From an uncultured Actinomycetes bacterium (GTDB lineage Bacteria; Actinomycetota; Acidimicrobiia; Acidimicrobiales; RAAP-2), in NCBI GenBank assembly GCA_903924205.1, contig CAIYAP010000002.1, forward strand, positions 1 through 64,000: DNA of 64,000 bases, read 5' to 3'. Positions within the stretch are counted from its first letter, which is position 1. Every line of letters begins with the position of its first letter. The notes beneath the pieces are model-generated. The model made no database searches. It worked only from the letters and a program-made list of their open reading frames with translations, and was not told the DNA's origin. A program made the translations under genes and the position numbers. Shown here in pieces: positions 18,685 to 27,012 of this stretch.

Positions 18685-19176
18685 GTGAGTTCTGTAACCC
18701 CCCTCAAGATCGGCGTCGTCGACACCATGTTCGCCCGCTACGACATGGGAGATGCTGCCATTCGCGAACTTCAGTCCTGCGACGGCTTCGGCGAGAAATT
18801 CACTCTCGTAACTCAGACCGTGCCCGGTTTCAAAGACTTAGCGGTCGCCGCCAAAAACATGATTGAGCGCGATGGCTGCGTCATTGTGGTGGCCCTCGGC
18901 ATGCCCGGTTCACAGCCGGTCGATAAGCAGTGCGCTCATGAAGCATCGATGGGAATCATGCAGGCTCAGTTGATGACGTCGACACCGATTCTGGAAGTGT
19001 TCGTTCACGAAGATGAGTCCGACGACCCCGCGGTCTTGGCCCAAGTGTTCGAGAACCGCTCTCGTGACCATGCCCGTAACGCCTACTGGATGCTGTTTGA
19101 GCCGGAACAACTCTCGCGCCGAGCGGGTCAGGGCATTCGCCAAGGTTTCGGCCACGCCGGACCACTCACGGTCTAG
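18685..19176 (+). CDS. ribC: Archaeal-type riboflavin synthase
   Basis: A 163-residue protein that matches the archaeal riboflavin synthase family (related to lumazine synthase) rather than the trimeric bacterial RibE. Visible landmarks are KIGVVDTMFARYDMGDAAI (8-26), TVPGFKDLAVAAK (45-57), VVALGMPGSQPVDKQCAHEA (68-87), IMQAQLMTSTPILEVFVHED (91-110) and the C-terminal HARNAYWMLFEPEQLSRRAG. It would convert two molecules of 6,7-dimethyl-8-ribityllumazine into riboflavin. The GTG start follows TAGGGT and a 6-base gap. No other riboflavin gene is adjacent, and no FMN riboswitch can fit in the short upstream gap. Confidence 0.9.
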   Translation: MSSVTPLKIGVVDTMFARYDMGDAAIRELQSCDGFGEKFTLVTQTVPGFKDLAVAAKNMIERDGCVIVVALGMPGSQPVDKQCAHEASMGIMQAQLMTSTPILEVFVHEDESDDPAVLAQVFENRSRDHARNAYWMLFEPEQLSRRAGQGIRQGFGHAGPLTV

Positions 19177-20337
19177 CTAGTCACGCGGCAGGCCGAGCAC
19201 TCGCTCGGCGATGATGTTGCGCTGCACCACTGACGTTCCGCCGCCAATTGTCAACGCTTGGGCGTAGAGGTAACCGTGCGACCAGACGTCGCCCACCTCG
19301 CCAGTCACTCCACCGGGCCCGCGCCCGGCGATGAGTGATGTGGTTCCCGCCAATCGCTGACCGAGATCCATGACCTCTTGTCCATGATCGTCAGCCAACG
19401 CTTTTCGCAGCGATGCTTCGGGGCCCGGCTGTTTGCCGGCCAGTGCATCCGACAACATCCGCAGTCGCAGCATGCGCAGGATTTCCGCGTGGATGAAGCA
19501 CTGGACAAGGTCATCTCGATCGCGCGGACGAATCTGATCCGACATCGGTTGCGCTAGATCAATCAGGTCACGAGCGGTGGGACCACGGCCCCACAGCGCG
19601 CCTTCACCCGAGAGTGAGACGCGCTCGTTGGACAAGGTCACCTTCGCGAGACGCCACCCCCGATTGACCTCGCCCACGAGGCAGTCCGCGGGAAGGCGAA
19701 CCTCATCGAAGAACACTTCGTTGAAGGCGTGGTCGCCCGTCATGTCCACAATGGGCGAGATGGTGATGCCCGGGAGGTCCATCGGACAGACGAAATAGGT
19801 AATACCGTTTTGCGGTTGACCGTCACTCGCGGTGCGGGCAAGAAGAATGCCGTACTTCGCAATGTGGCCGTAACTCGTCCAAATCTTTGATCCGTTGATG
19901 ACCCATTCATCGCCGTCTCGCACCGCGCTGGTGCGCAAAGACGCCAGGTCGCTACCCGCGTCAGGTTCCGAGAACAACTGGCACCAAAACTCTTCACCCG
20001 ACAAGATGCCCGGCATGTAGCGCTCTTGCTGCTCACGAGTGCCGGCGTAGACCAAGGTCGGGCCAGCCCAGCCGATGCCGATGGGATTAATAGGGCGAGA
20101 AATTCTTGCTCGACGCAACTCGTCGTCAATAATGACCTGCATTTCCGCGTCGGCGCCTCGACCCCACGGGGCGGGCAAATGTGGTGTTACCAAGCCCGCA
20201 TCGGCCAGTTCGCGTCCGCTCGGGCGCGGGTGATCCGTGAGCCACGACCGAATGTCGACGCGACGCGGATCATCATCAGCCACCCAAGGAGCCGTGGTGG
20301 GCGTGGCGGGGGCGAGTAAACCTTTTCCTTGCGACAT
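19177..20337 (-). CDS. Acyl-CoA dehydrogenase
   Basis: A 386-residue acyl-CoA dehydrogenase. It shows WCQLFSEPDAGSDLASLRT, WVINGSKIWTSYGH, a region with DMTGDHAFNEVFFDEVRLP, and the C-terminal ALTIGGGTSVVQRNIIAER, where the arrangement IGGG-x-EVQRN is usual; here it reads IGGGTSVVQRN, so the usual Glu is Val. The ATG at 20337 is taken (MSQGKG); a GTG four codons earlier is an alternative. It abuts ribC tail to tail and is divergent from the acyl-CoA synthetase, with which it may share a pathway of fatty-acid or sterol side-chain oxidation. Confidence 0.92.
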   Translation of the reverse strand: MSQGKGLLAPATPTTAPWVADDDPRRVDIRSWLTDHPRPSGRELADAGLVTPHLPAPWGRGADAEMQVIIDDELRRARISRPINPIGIGWAGPTLVYAGTREQQERYMPGILSGEEFWCQLFSEPDAGSDLASLRTSAVRDGDEWVINGSKIWTSYGHIAKYGILLARTASDGQPQNGITYFVCPMDLPGITISPIVDMTGDHAFNEVFFDEVRLPADCLVGEVNRGWRLAKVTLSNERVSLSGEGALWGRGPTARDLIDLAQPMSDQIRPRDRDDLVQCFIHAEILRMLRLRMLSDALAGKQPGPEASLRKALADDHGQEVMDLGQRLAGTTSLIAGRGPGGVTGEVGDVWSHGYLYAQALTIGGGTSVVQRNIIAERVLGLPRD

Positions 20338-20397
20338 TGCGATTCTCACTTCGTTGTAAGACCTTCATTCACCCTACCCGTCGGTACTGTTAGACCC

Positions 20398-22002
20398 ATG
20401 AGTGACTGGAACTATCTCGACATTTGGCGCCTCATTGCCGAGGTCCAGCCCGAATCACCCTGTATCTCTCACGGCGCGCGCACGCTCTCATGGCGCGACT
20501 TCGTGAGAGAGGTAGATCGCTGGGCGCAGCGCTTCGTGGCGGACGGCGTGAAGCCGGGTGATGCCGTTGCCCTCTATCTCTACAACTGCCCCGAATACCT
20601 CACGGCATTCGGTGGCGCGTTGGCGGCAGGCGCCGTGCCCATCAACGTGAATTATCGCTACGGCGTCGACGAGGTCACCTACCTGATTCACAACGCCGAT
20701 GCGGCTGCCATTGTTGCGCACGGCACATTTGTCGACATCATCGCGAGCGTTCGCGAGCGTCACGAGGATCTCCGCAATATCTACATCGTCGACGATGGGC
20801 TCGGTCCGTACCCTGACTGGGCGCACGACAGTTCGCAGCTTGATGTCGCCGAACACCTCCCTCTGCCCCTGCCGAGTGGCGACAATATCTTCATGATTTA
20901 CACCGGTGGTACGACCGGAATGCCTAAGGGAGTGATGTGGCGCTGCGACGACATGTTCGCGATTTCCAATCAAGGTGGATGGACGAAGCGCTACGACGAG
21001 AACGGCACCTTGGCCGGCATTGAAGAACAACTACGCGAGCGGGGTCCCGGTTACCGGTTTATTCCTGCGTGCCCCTTAATGCACGGCACCGGCTTGATCG
21101 GCGCGCTGCGCTCGCTGCAAGAAGGGGGACACACGGTTCTCTTGGAGTCGCGCCACTATGACCCCCTCGAATTCGCCCGCGTCATTGAGGAGCAGAAGAT
21201 CAATTGCACCGCCATCGTGGGTGACCCGTTCGCTCGGCCCCTTCTCGATGTCGCCGAGAACGAGGGCTACCACTTCAACGATTTGCGACTCGTGATTTCG
21301 GCGGGCGCGATGTTCTCGGCCGCGCAAAAAGAAAGACTGATCGCCATTACTCCCGACGTGACCATCGCGGACGCTTTCAGTAGCTCGGAAGCCTTGGGCA
21401 TGGGAACTGCTGTCACCACGGCACGAAGCAAGCCCGAGACGGCAACTTTTCGCATCGGGGCCAACGTGCGTGTCATCACCGATGACGGACGTGACGTCAT
21501 CCCGGGCAGCGGCGACGTCGGGAAAGTCATGCTGGGAGGACGACTCCCCCTCGGCTATTACAAAGATGAGGCCAAGACGGCGGCCACCTTCCCCACCCTC
21601 GACGGGGTGCGTTACTCATGCCCCGGCGACATGGCCACGGTGGGCCTCGACGGCACGCTCACCTTGCTCGGGCGCGGCTCGCAGTGCATCAACACCGGTG
21701 GTGAAAAGGTTTTCCCCGAAGAAGTCGAGGAAGTCTTGAAGCGTCACCCCTTCGTCCTCGATGCGGTGGTGGTCGCGGCGCCTCACGAACGATTCGGCCA
21801 GCAAGTCGTGGCCTCGGTGGAGTTGACGGCGGGAGCATCGTTTGACGAGCAGGAACTTCGCGACTGGGTAAAGACGCAACTCGCCCACTACAAGGCGCCG
21901 CGTCACATTCGAGTTGTGCCATCTATCGGTCGAGCACCCAACGGCAAGATGGATTACGCCCGTCATATCCGCGAGGCCGTGGAATGGGTGCCGACGTCAT
22001 GA
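20398..22002 (+). CDS. Acyl-CoA synthetase (AMP-forming)
   Basis: A 534-residue ANL-family ligase. The AMP/P-loop motif MIYTGGTTGMPKGVMW lies near 165-180, ADAFSSSEALGMG near 323-335 supplies the adenine-binding segment, and the C-terminal domain has LLGRGSQCINTGGEKVFPEE and PNGKMDY with the catalytic Lys. It activates a carboxylic acid to its CoA ester through an acyl-adenylate. The ATG at 20398 follows TACTGT and a 7-base gap. Its stop overlaps the chromate transporter gene (ATGA), an odd pairing of functions. Confidence 0.92.
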   Translation: MSDWNYLDIWRLIAEVQPESPCISHGARTLSWRDFVREVDRWAQRFVADGVKPGDAVALYLYNCPEYLTAFGGALAAGAVPINVNYRYGVDEVTYLIHNADAAAIVAHGTFVDIIASVRERHEDLRNIYIVDDGLGPYPDWAHDSSQLDVAEHLPLPLPSGDNIFMIYTGGTTGMPKGVMWRCDDMFAISNQGGWTKRYDENGTLAGIEEQLRERGPGYRFIPACPLMHGTGLIGALRSLQEGGHTVLLESRHYDPLEFARVIEEQKINCTAIVGDPFARPLLDVAENEGYHFNDLRLVISAGAMFSAAQKERLIAITPDVTIADAFSSSEALGMGTAVTTARSKPETATFRIGANVRVITDDGRDVIPGSGDVGKVMLGGRLPLGYYKDEAKTAATFPTLDGVRYSCPGDMATVGLDGTLTLLGRGSQCINTGGEKVFPEEVEEVLKRHPFVLDAVVVAAPHERFGQQVVASVELTAGASFDEQELRDWVKTQLAHYKAPRHIRVVPSIGRAPNGKMDYARHIREAVEWVPTS

Positions 22003-23090
22003 CGACGTGGCGTCAATTGATCGCTCGATTCTTTCGTCTGGGGTGGACGGGATTTGGCGGGCCACCCGCTCACGTGGCGCAGATGCGTCGTCAGTGGGTG
22101 GACGGTGGTGACGTTGACGCGCAGGAGTTTTCCGACGCCTTCGGAGCAGTCTCGATTTTGCCGGGACCCGCGTCGACACAGTTGGCCCTGTGGCTCGGGT
22201 GGCGAGCGAAGCGACTCCCCGGAATGTTCGTCGCGGGCCTTCTCTTTATCTCACCCTCCGTCGCGCTCGTCACGATGCTGGCCACGCATCTTCGCGGACG
22301 AAGTGCGCTGGCCCACGTGGTCGAATGGTTCGCTCTCGGCGCGTCGGCCGTGGTGCCCGCCATCGCGTGGTGGTCAGCTATCAACATTGTGAAGGTGCCG
22401 TTTCGCTCGGGGGTCAGCGAGATTCCTCGCTCTCACTATCGCTGCCTCTGCGCGGTGGGGTTCGTCGGCGGTCTCGCCTCGGCCATGGTGAACCCCGTGA
22501 TCACCCTGCTCGCCACCGCGCTCGGATACCTCGCGTTTCGTCGCGTCACGCTGCGAGGGTCACTCGCGGCCGGTATCGCCACGAACTCACCCCTGAGCGG
22601 CATCTGGGTGATGGCGCTGAAAGTGGGGGCACTCAGTTTCGGTGGCGGCTTTGTCATTGTGCCGATGATGCGCGCCGACGTCATCCACCAGCACTGGATG
22701 ACCAGTTCGCTCTTCGCCAGTGCCGTGGCCTTGGGTCAAGTCACCCCGGGGCCCGTCGTGGCGACCGTGGCCGCCATCGGCGTGTTGCGAGGCGGCGTGA
22801 CGACGGGGCTGCTGGCCGCGGCCATTGCTTTCGCCCCCTCGTTCCTCTTCATCGGCGCACTGTCACCGCACTTGTCACGCCTTCGCGCTTCGGCGTCCGG
22901 ACGCCTCGTGACGGGCGCGCTCGGAGCGGCGGCGGCGGGCATGATTGGCGCGTCCGGAGTCCTTCTCACCGCGGCCGAACGCCAGTGGTGGCTGGGCATC
23001 GTGACCGCGCTGGCGTGCGTCGCGGGTAAGCGAATTCCCTTTCTGGCATTGCTCGCGGCGGGTGGCGTGATCGGCCTCGTCATTCACTAA
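21999..23090 (+). CDS. chrA: Chromate transporter (CHR/ChrA family)
   Basis: About 363 residues with two homologous halves of membrane helices, the usual long CHR form. The half-signatures are FFRLGWTGFGGPPAHVAQMR with SILPGPASTQLA in the first half and KVGALSFGGGFVIVPMM with ALGQVTPGPVVATVA in the second. Characterised members export chromate; many homologues have untested substrates. The start at 21999 gives an ATGA overlap with the ligase gene; an in-frame ATG at 21984 is also possible. It is followed, after the palindromic operator, by the thiolase gene. Confidence 0.9.
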   Translation: MTTWRQLIARFFRLGWTGFGGPPAHVAQMRRQWVDGGDVDAQEFSDAFGAVSILPGPASTQLALWLGWRAKRLPGMFVAGLLFISPSVALVTMLATHLRGRSALAHVVEWFALGASAVVPAIAWWSAINIVKVPFRSGVSEIPRSHYRCLCAVGFVGGLASAMVNPVITLLATALGYLAFRRVTLRGSLAAGIATNSPLSGIWVMALKVGALSFGGGFVIVPMMRADVIHQHWMTSSLFASAVALGQVTPGPVVATVAAIGVLRGGVTTGLLAAAIAFAPSFLFIGALSPHLSRLRASASGRLVTGALGAAAAGMIGASGVLLTAAERQWWLGIVTALACVAGKRIPFLALLAAGGVIGLVIH

Positions 23091-23109
23091 TCGCCAGATG
23101 TGGGCTGGC

Positions 23110-23115
23110 TATGCT
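23110..23115 (+). promoter_or_regulatory. Putative -10 element of the thiolase gene
   Basis: TATGCT lies 7 bases before the 16-bp palindrome at 23123-23138 and 38 bases before the thiolase ATG. The likely transcription start falls on or just before the palindrome. No clear -35 box is seen. Confidence 0.5.
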
Positions 23116-23122
23116 CACATCC

Positions 23123-23138
23123 GTTACTACGTAGTAAC
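23123..23138. promoter_or_regulatory. Perfect 16-bp palindrome, probable repressor operator
   Basis: GTTACTACGTAGTAAC reads the same on both strands. It sits between a -10-like TATGCT and the strong ribosome site AGGAGGA of the thiolase gene, where a bound dimer would block transcription. Size and symmetry suit a TetR-family regulator of fatty-acid or lipid degradation, but the regulator gene is not in the window. I saw no second copy nearby. Confidence 0.6.
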
Positions 23139-23153
23139 CCAGCAGGAGGAATC

Positions 23154-24362
23154 ATGCCCGAAGCCGTCATTGTCGCCACTGGCCGCACGCCCATTGGCCG
23201 CGCCTTCAAGGGGTCGCTCGTCGACGTGCGCCCCGATGACCTCACCGCCCTCGTGGTGCGTGAAGTGCTCAACAAGATCCCGTCGTTTGACCGTAACGAG
23301 ATCGAAGACCTTCTCCTCGGTTGCGGCCAGCCCGCCGGTGAGTCCGGTTTCAACATTGCTCGCGTGGCCGCCATCTTGGCCGGACTCCCGAATGTTCCCG
23401 GTGTGACGGTGAACCGTTACTGCTCGAGCTCGCTGCAAACCATTCGCATGGCCGCACACGCCATTAAGGCCGGCGAAGGCCACGCCTTCGTCGCCGCCGG
23501 TGTCGAGACCGTCTCGCGCTACGGCGCGGGGGCCTCAGACGTGGGCGCTGCCACCAACCCCCTCTTCCTCGACGCCTACGAGCGCTCCAAACTGCGTGAA
23601 GCCGGCGGCCAGGCTCCCTGGACCGCGCCGGAAGGTCTGCCCGACGTGTACATCGCCATGGGTCAGACAGCCGAGAACGTGGCGGAGTACGCCAAGGTCG
23701 GTCGCGCTGAGATGGACGAATTCGCCAAGCTCAGCCAGGACCGCGCAGTGGCCAGCCAGGAGAACGGCTTCTTCGACCGTGAAATCATCCCCGTCACGTT
23801 GCCGAATGGCACCGTCGTAACCAAGGACGACGGCCCGCGCGCCGGCACGACCTTGGAGAAGCTGAACTCTCTGCAGCCCGCGTTCCGCCCCGGTGGCTCA
23901 GTGACGGCGGGCAACGCCTGCCCGCTCAACGACGGCGCCGCCGCCGTCGTCGTCATGAGCGACGTTCGCGCCAAGGAACTCGGCCTCACCCCGCTGGCCC
24001 GCATCATCTCGTCGGGCGTTTCGGGTCTCAACCCGGAGATCATGGGACTGGGTCCGATCGACGCCTGCCGTCAGGCCATGGCTCGCGCCGGCATGACCAT
24101 CAACGACATCGACCTGGTGGAAATCAACGAAGCCTTCGCGGCTCAGGTGATCCCGTCGGCTCGTGAACTCGGCATTGGTTGGGACAAGCTGAACGTCAAG
24201 GGCGGCGGCATCGCCCTCGGTCACCCCTTCGGCATGACCGGTGCTCGCATCATGACCACCTTGCTGAACGCCCTCGAAGACGAAGGTAAGACCATCGGCA
24301 TGGAGACCATGTGCGTGGGCGGCGGTCAGGGCATGGCCATGATTGTGGAGCGCCTCGCGTAA
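23154..24362 (+). CDS. Acetyl-CoA acetyltransferase (thiolase)
   Basis: A 402-residue thiolase. The nucleophile is Cys90 in NRYCSSSLQTI. The C-terminal motifs are NEAFAAQ, GGGIALGHPFGMTGAR (the catalytic His) and MCVGGGQGMAM (the second catalytic Cys). It cleaves or forms beta-ketoacyl-CoA in lipid breakdown or synthesis. The ATG at 23154 follows AGGAGGA by 4 bases, one of the strongest ribosome sites in the window. Its codon use (many GGC/GCC and CTC codons) looks like that of a highly expressed gene. A perfect palindrome upstream and a strong hairpin terminator downstream make it a stand-alone, regulated unit. Confidence 0.95.
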   Translation: MPEAVIVATGRTPIGRAFKGSLVDVRPDDLTALVVREVLNKIPSFDRNEIEDLLLGCGQPAGESGFNIARVAAILAGLPNVPGVTVNRYCSSSLQTIRMAAHAIKAGEGHAFVAAGVETVSRYGAGASDVGAATNPLFLDAYERSKLREAGGQAPWTAPEGLPDVYIAMGQTAENVAEYAKVGRAEMDEFAKLSQDRAVASQENGFFDREIIPVTLPNGTVVTKDDGPRAGTTLEKLNSLQPAFRPGGSVTAGNACPLNDGAAAVVVMSDVRAKELGLTPLARIISSGVSGLNPEIMGLGPIDACRQAMARAGMTINDIDLVEINEAFAAQVIPSARELGIGWDKLNVKGGGIALGHPFGMTGARIMTTLLNALEDEGKTIGMETMCVGGGQGMAMIVERLA

Positions 24363-24379
24363 TTCATCACTGGTTCACC

Positions 24380-24420
24380 AACAATGCCCTGGCCGAATGG
24401 TCAGGGCATTGTTTATTTGT
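24380..24420 (+). terminator. Rho-independent terminator after thiolase
   Basis: A perfect 12-bp inverted repeat, AACAATGCCCTG at 24380-24391 and CAGGGCATTGTT at 24402-24413, with a 10-base loop, followed by TATTTGT. It lies 18 bases after the thiolase stop and is the clearest intrinsic terminator in the window. Its AT-rich flanks could let it work on both strands, which suits the convergent small gene beyond it. Confidence 0.85.
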
Positions 24421-24428
24421 TCACGATG

Positions 24429-24587
24429 TCAGTTCTTCTTCCAGGCACTTCGAACTTGTGAGTAGGTAAACCACACCCAAAAAGCGGTGTAGACAACACC
24501 AATCCACGTGGCCCAGTGAAAGGCCAAAATCCCCAAGACGAAAACGAGAAAGTAAAGTCCGGCGAGCTTTAGCAAGACCATTGCCAT
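24429..24587 (-). CDS. Small membrane protein, function unknown
   Basis: A 52-residue protein with two hydrophobic helices (about 3-22 and 25-43) and a basic end (RSAWKKN). The ATG at 24587 is chosen because AAAGGA stands 5 bases upstream; a longer frame to 24656 lacks any such site. I recognise no family. It is convergent with the thiolase gene and shares its terminator. Confidence 0.6.
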   Translation of the reverse strand: MAMVLLKLAGLYFLVFVLGILAFHWATWIGVVYTAFWVWFTYSQVRSAWKKN

Positions 24588-24703
24588 GTCAATCCTTTGG
24601 TCAGCGGGAACTTGGTGCCCCGAGGTTATTTTGCCCTGTCGCTGCGACAGCGACATTTTCTCGATGGCGTCGCAGTCGAGAGCCCAACTCCTAGTCTCGT
24701 GAG

Positions 24704-25507
24704 GTGCCCATCACTCTCGCCTCCTGGAATGTCAACGGAATCCGCGCGTGCCACGGAAAGGGTCACTTCGACACCTTCTTGGCTGACGTCAACCCCGACA
24801 TCGTGTGCCTCCAAGAAACCAAGGCTCAGCAAGAGCAATCCCCCCTCACACTCGAGGGCTATCACGAGTTTTGGAACTCCGCCGAGAAGCCCGGGTATTC
24901 CGGCACGGCCATCTTCTCGCGCATCAAGCCCCTCGCGGTCACCGCGGGCCTGCCGTCACGCCTCGAAAAGAAGCACGCGCTGCACGATGACGACTTTGGC
25001 AACACCAATCGGGAGGGCCGTGTCTTGACGGCGGAGTTCGACGACTTCTACCTGGTGACCTGCTACACCCCCAACGTCAAAGACGACCTCAGCCGCCTCG
25101 CCGTTCGACACGAGAAGTGGGACCCGGCATTTCTCGATCACGTGCGCGCGCTCGCCAAGAAGAAGCCCGTTGCCTTTTGCGGCGACCTCAATGTCGCGCA
25201 CACGGAAGACGACCTCGCCCGTCCGAAACAAAACGTCGGGAAGGCGGGTTTCACCGATGAGGAACGTCACGGTTTTCGCGCCATGTTGGCCGCGGGCTTC
25301 GTCGACACCTTTCGCCTTTTCACGCAGGGCAACGGCCGCTACACCTGGTGGTCGTATCGCGGCGGTGCCCGCAGCAACAACGTGGGTTGGCGCATCGACT
25401 ATTTCTTAGTGTCCGATGATCTCGCTCCCAAGGTGCTCGCGGCCGATATCCACGATCAAACTCTGGGCAGCGACCACTGTCCCGTGAGTATCACCCTCGA
25501 CCTGTAA
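24704..25507 (+). CDS. xth: Exodeoxyribonuclease III / AP endonuclease
   Basis: A 267-residue member of the ExoIII branch of the EEP superfamily, acting in base-excision repair on abasic sites and 3' ends. The metal and catalytic residues are visible: ASWNVNGIR (6-14), LQETK with Glu38, CGDLNVAH, WRIDYFLVSDDL and GSDHCPV with the general-base His. Length is typical. The GTG start follows TAGTCT and a 6-base gap. It runs toward the channel-like gene 14 bases downstream, though that gene has its own -10-like box. Confidence 0.95.
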   Translation: MPITLASWNVNGIRACHGKGHFDTFLADVNPDIVCLQETKAQQEQSPLTLEGYHEFWNSAEKPGYSGTAIFSRIKPLAVTAGLPSRLEKKHALHDDDFGNTNREGRVLTAEFDDFYLVTCYTPNVKDDLSRLAVRHEKWDPAFLDHVRALAKKKPVAFCGDLNVAHTEDDLARPKQNVGKAGFTDEERHGFRAMLAAGFVDTFRLFTQGNGRYTWWSYRGGARSNNVGWRIDYFLVSDDLAPKVLAADIHDQTLGSDHCPVSITLDL

Positions 25508-25521
25508 TAGGGTTATCGACC

Positions 25522-26580
25522 ATGACACTTCGTCGGCGATCTTTCCGATTCCTCCTTCCGGCATTTCTGGTCGGATTGAGCGTGACCCTGCCACTCGTTC
25601 TCGCGAGCGGCGACGTAAACCACGCCATCACCCGCGGCACCGTGTCCGCACCGCCGAAAATTCTCAAGACCACCGAGGTGGTGTCCATCGGCATCGAACC
25701 GACTCAAGTCTCGAACGTGAACCTGGGTTCCGGGACATGGGAGATGAGCTTCTATCTGTGGTGGCGGTGGCGCGGACCCATCGATCCCGTCACGACGACC
25801 TACGTAACGAATGCCACCGGCGCATCGACGAACTCGACAATCTCCTATTCGTTCACCGAGGGCAATAAGGAAGTCCCCAAGCTCCTCGCGAATGGGGAGT
25901 ACTACCAGCAGGGGTACATCTCCTTGGGATTCTCCGACGCCTTTCCCATGCAGCGTTACCCGCTCGATGTCCAAAACCTCGAACTGCGGATTGAAAACAC
26001 TACCTACGACTATCACCAACTGGTCTACGTCGTTGACCGGCACGCATCGACCGACCAGAGCCTCGTGGTGCCCGGATGGAAGGTTCGCCAAGTCGTGTAC
26101 GGCGCGTACATGCACCACTACAACACCGACTTCGGAAATATCGAAGAAGGGCCTGCCTTCCAGAACTATTCGATGGTGACGTTCGACATCGTGGTGAATC
26201 GACCCGTGAGCCACTTCCTCGGAAAGTTGCTGATTCCGCTCATCGTCGTCATTCTCGGCGCGCTCTCCGCACTGATGCTCAAGGCCGGGAATTTTGACAC
26301 CCGTCTCGCGCTGGCTGGCTCAGGCCTACTGACCCTCATCTTCCTCCAGCAGGGCTACTCGGCCGACCTACCCAACCCCGTGCCCTTCGTCTTGATGGAC
26401 AAGATATATGCCTTGGCATATGGCGCCGTGTTGCTGACGTTTTTCAGAGTCGTCTGGACAACCGATCGCGTGCATCGCAAGGCGCAAGACGAAATGCGCT
26501 ACGTCAAGGGTGACCGGATCTTGGCCGCTGCCCTCTTCGCGACTCTCGTCGTCGGGGCGATGCTGTTTATCATCTTCTAG
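25522..26580 (+). CDS. Prokaryotic pentameric ligand-gated ion channel homologue
   Basis: A 352-residue protein laid out like bacterial Cys-loop-less channels such as GLIC and ELIC. After a signal peptide (1-29) comes a beta-rich ligand-binding domain with WEMSFYLWWRWRGP (73-86), FPMQRYPLDVQNLELR (141-156), the segment that replaces the Cys loop, and PGWKVR. Then four helices follow: M1 about 231-253 with a conserved Pro, M2 about 258-278 beginning DTRLALAGSGLLT, the M2-M3 linker ADLPNPVPF, M3 about 289-310 and M4 about 333-352. It would form a gated pore in the cytoplasmic membrane; ligand and ion are unknown. TAGGGT lies 8 bases before the ATG. Confidence 0.75.
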   Translation: MTLRRRSFRFLLPAFLVGLSVTLPLVLASGDVNHAITRGTVSAPPKILKTTEVVSIGIEPTQVSNVNLGSGTWEMSFYLWWRWRGPIDPVTTTYVTNATGASTNSTISYSFTEGNKEVPKLLANGEYYQQGYISLGFSDAFPMQRYPLDVQNLELRIENTTYDYHQLVYVVDRHASTDQSLVVPGWKVRQVVYGAYMHHYNTDFGNIEEGPAFQNYSMVTFDIVVNRPVSHFLGKLLIPLIVVILGALSALMLKAGNFDTRLALAGSGLLTLIFLQQGYSADLPNPVPFVLMDKIYALAYGAVLLTFFRVVWTTDRVHRKAQDEMRYVKGDRILAAALFATLVVGAMLFIIF

Positions 26581-26593
26581 GAACGGCAGTGGC

Positions 26594-26998
26594 CTAGGCC
26601 GCGATGAATGACACGCCCACGGCGGCGAGCCAGCAGAGGCTACGGACCCGGTGCCAGGCTCGTAAGTGAGAGAGGTGGCGGCGGTCTCCCGTCCTCGCCA
26701 GCTCGTCGTGCTGTGGCACTGCGCCAATGATGGTGGCTACCACTGCTCCCGCCACCAGCGCACCGTGAATCCAGGGCGCGCTGCGGTGGGGCTGAACGAC
26801 GAGCCACCGTATCGAGGCGACGCCCTGGACGAGCCACGCCGGTCCCACGGCGGCCACGATGGCTCGTGTGTGGTGAGCATGGAACGACGACCACTGCTGC
26901 GGACCCACCAAGGCAAACCCGGGATAGGTCACGAACCCCACCACGGCCGTGAGACCGAGGAGATACGCGTCACTGGCCAGCAAGAGACGGCCCCACAT
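26594..26998 (-). CDS. Four-helix membrane protein, function unknown
   Basis: A 134-residue protein with four hydrophobic segments (about 4-30, 47-68, 75-94 and 118-134) separated by short polar loops with several His residues (WSSFHAHHTRAI). It loosely resembles small DUF1772-like membrane proteins, but I would not assign it firmly. It lies 14 bases after the Trm112-like gene and probably belongs to the manB operon. It is convergent with the channel gene, 13 bases apart. Confidence 0.65.
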   Translation of the reverse strand: MWGRLLLASDAYLLGLTAVVGFVTYPGFALVGPQQWSSFHAHHTRAIVAAVGPAWLVQGVASIRWLVVQPHRSAPWIHGALVAGAVVATIIGAVPQHDELARTGDRRHLSHLRAWHRVRSLCWLAAVGVSFIAA

Positions 26999-27012
26999 GT
27001 CAGGCGAAGGGG

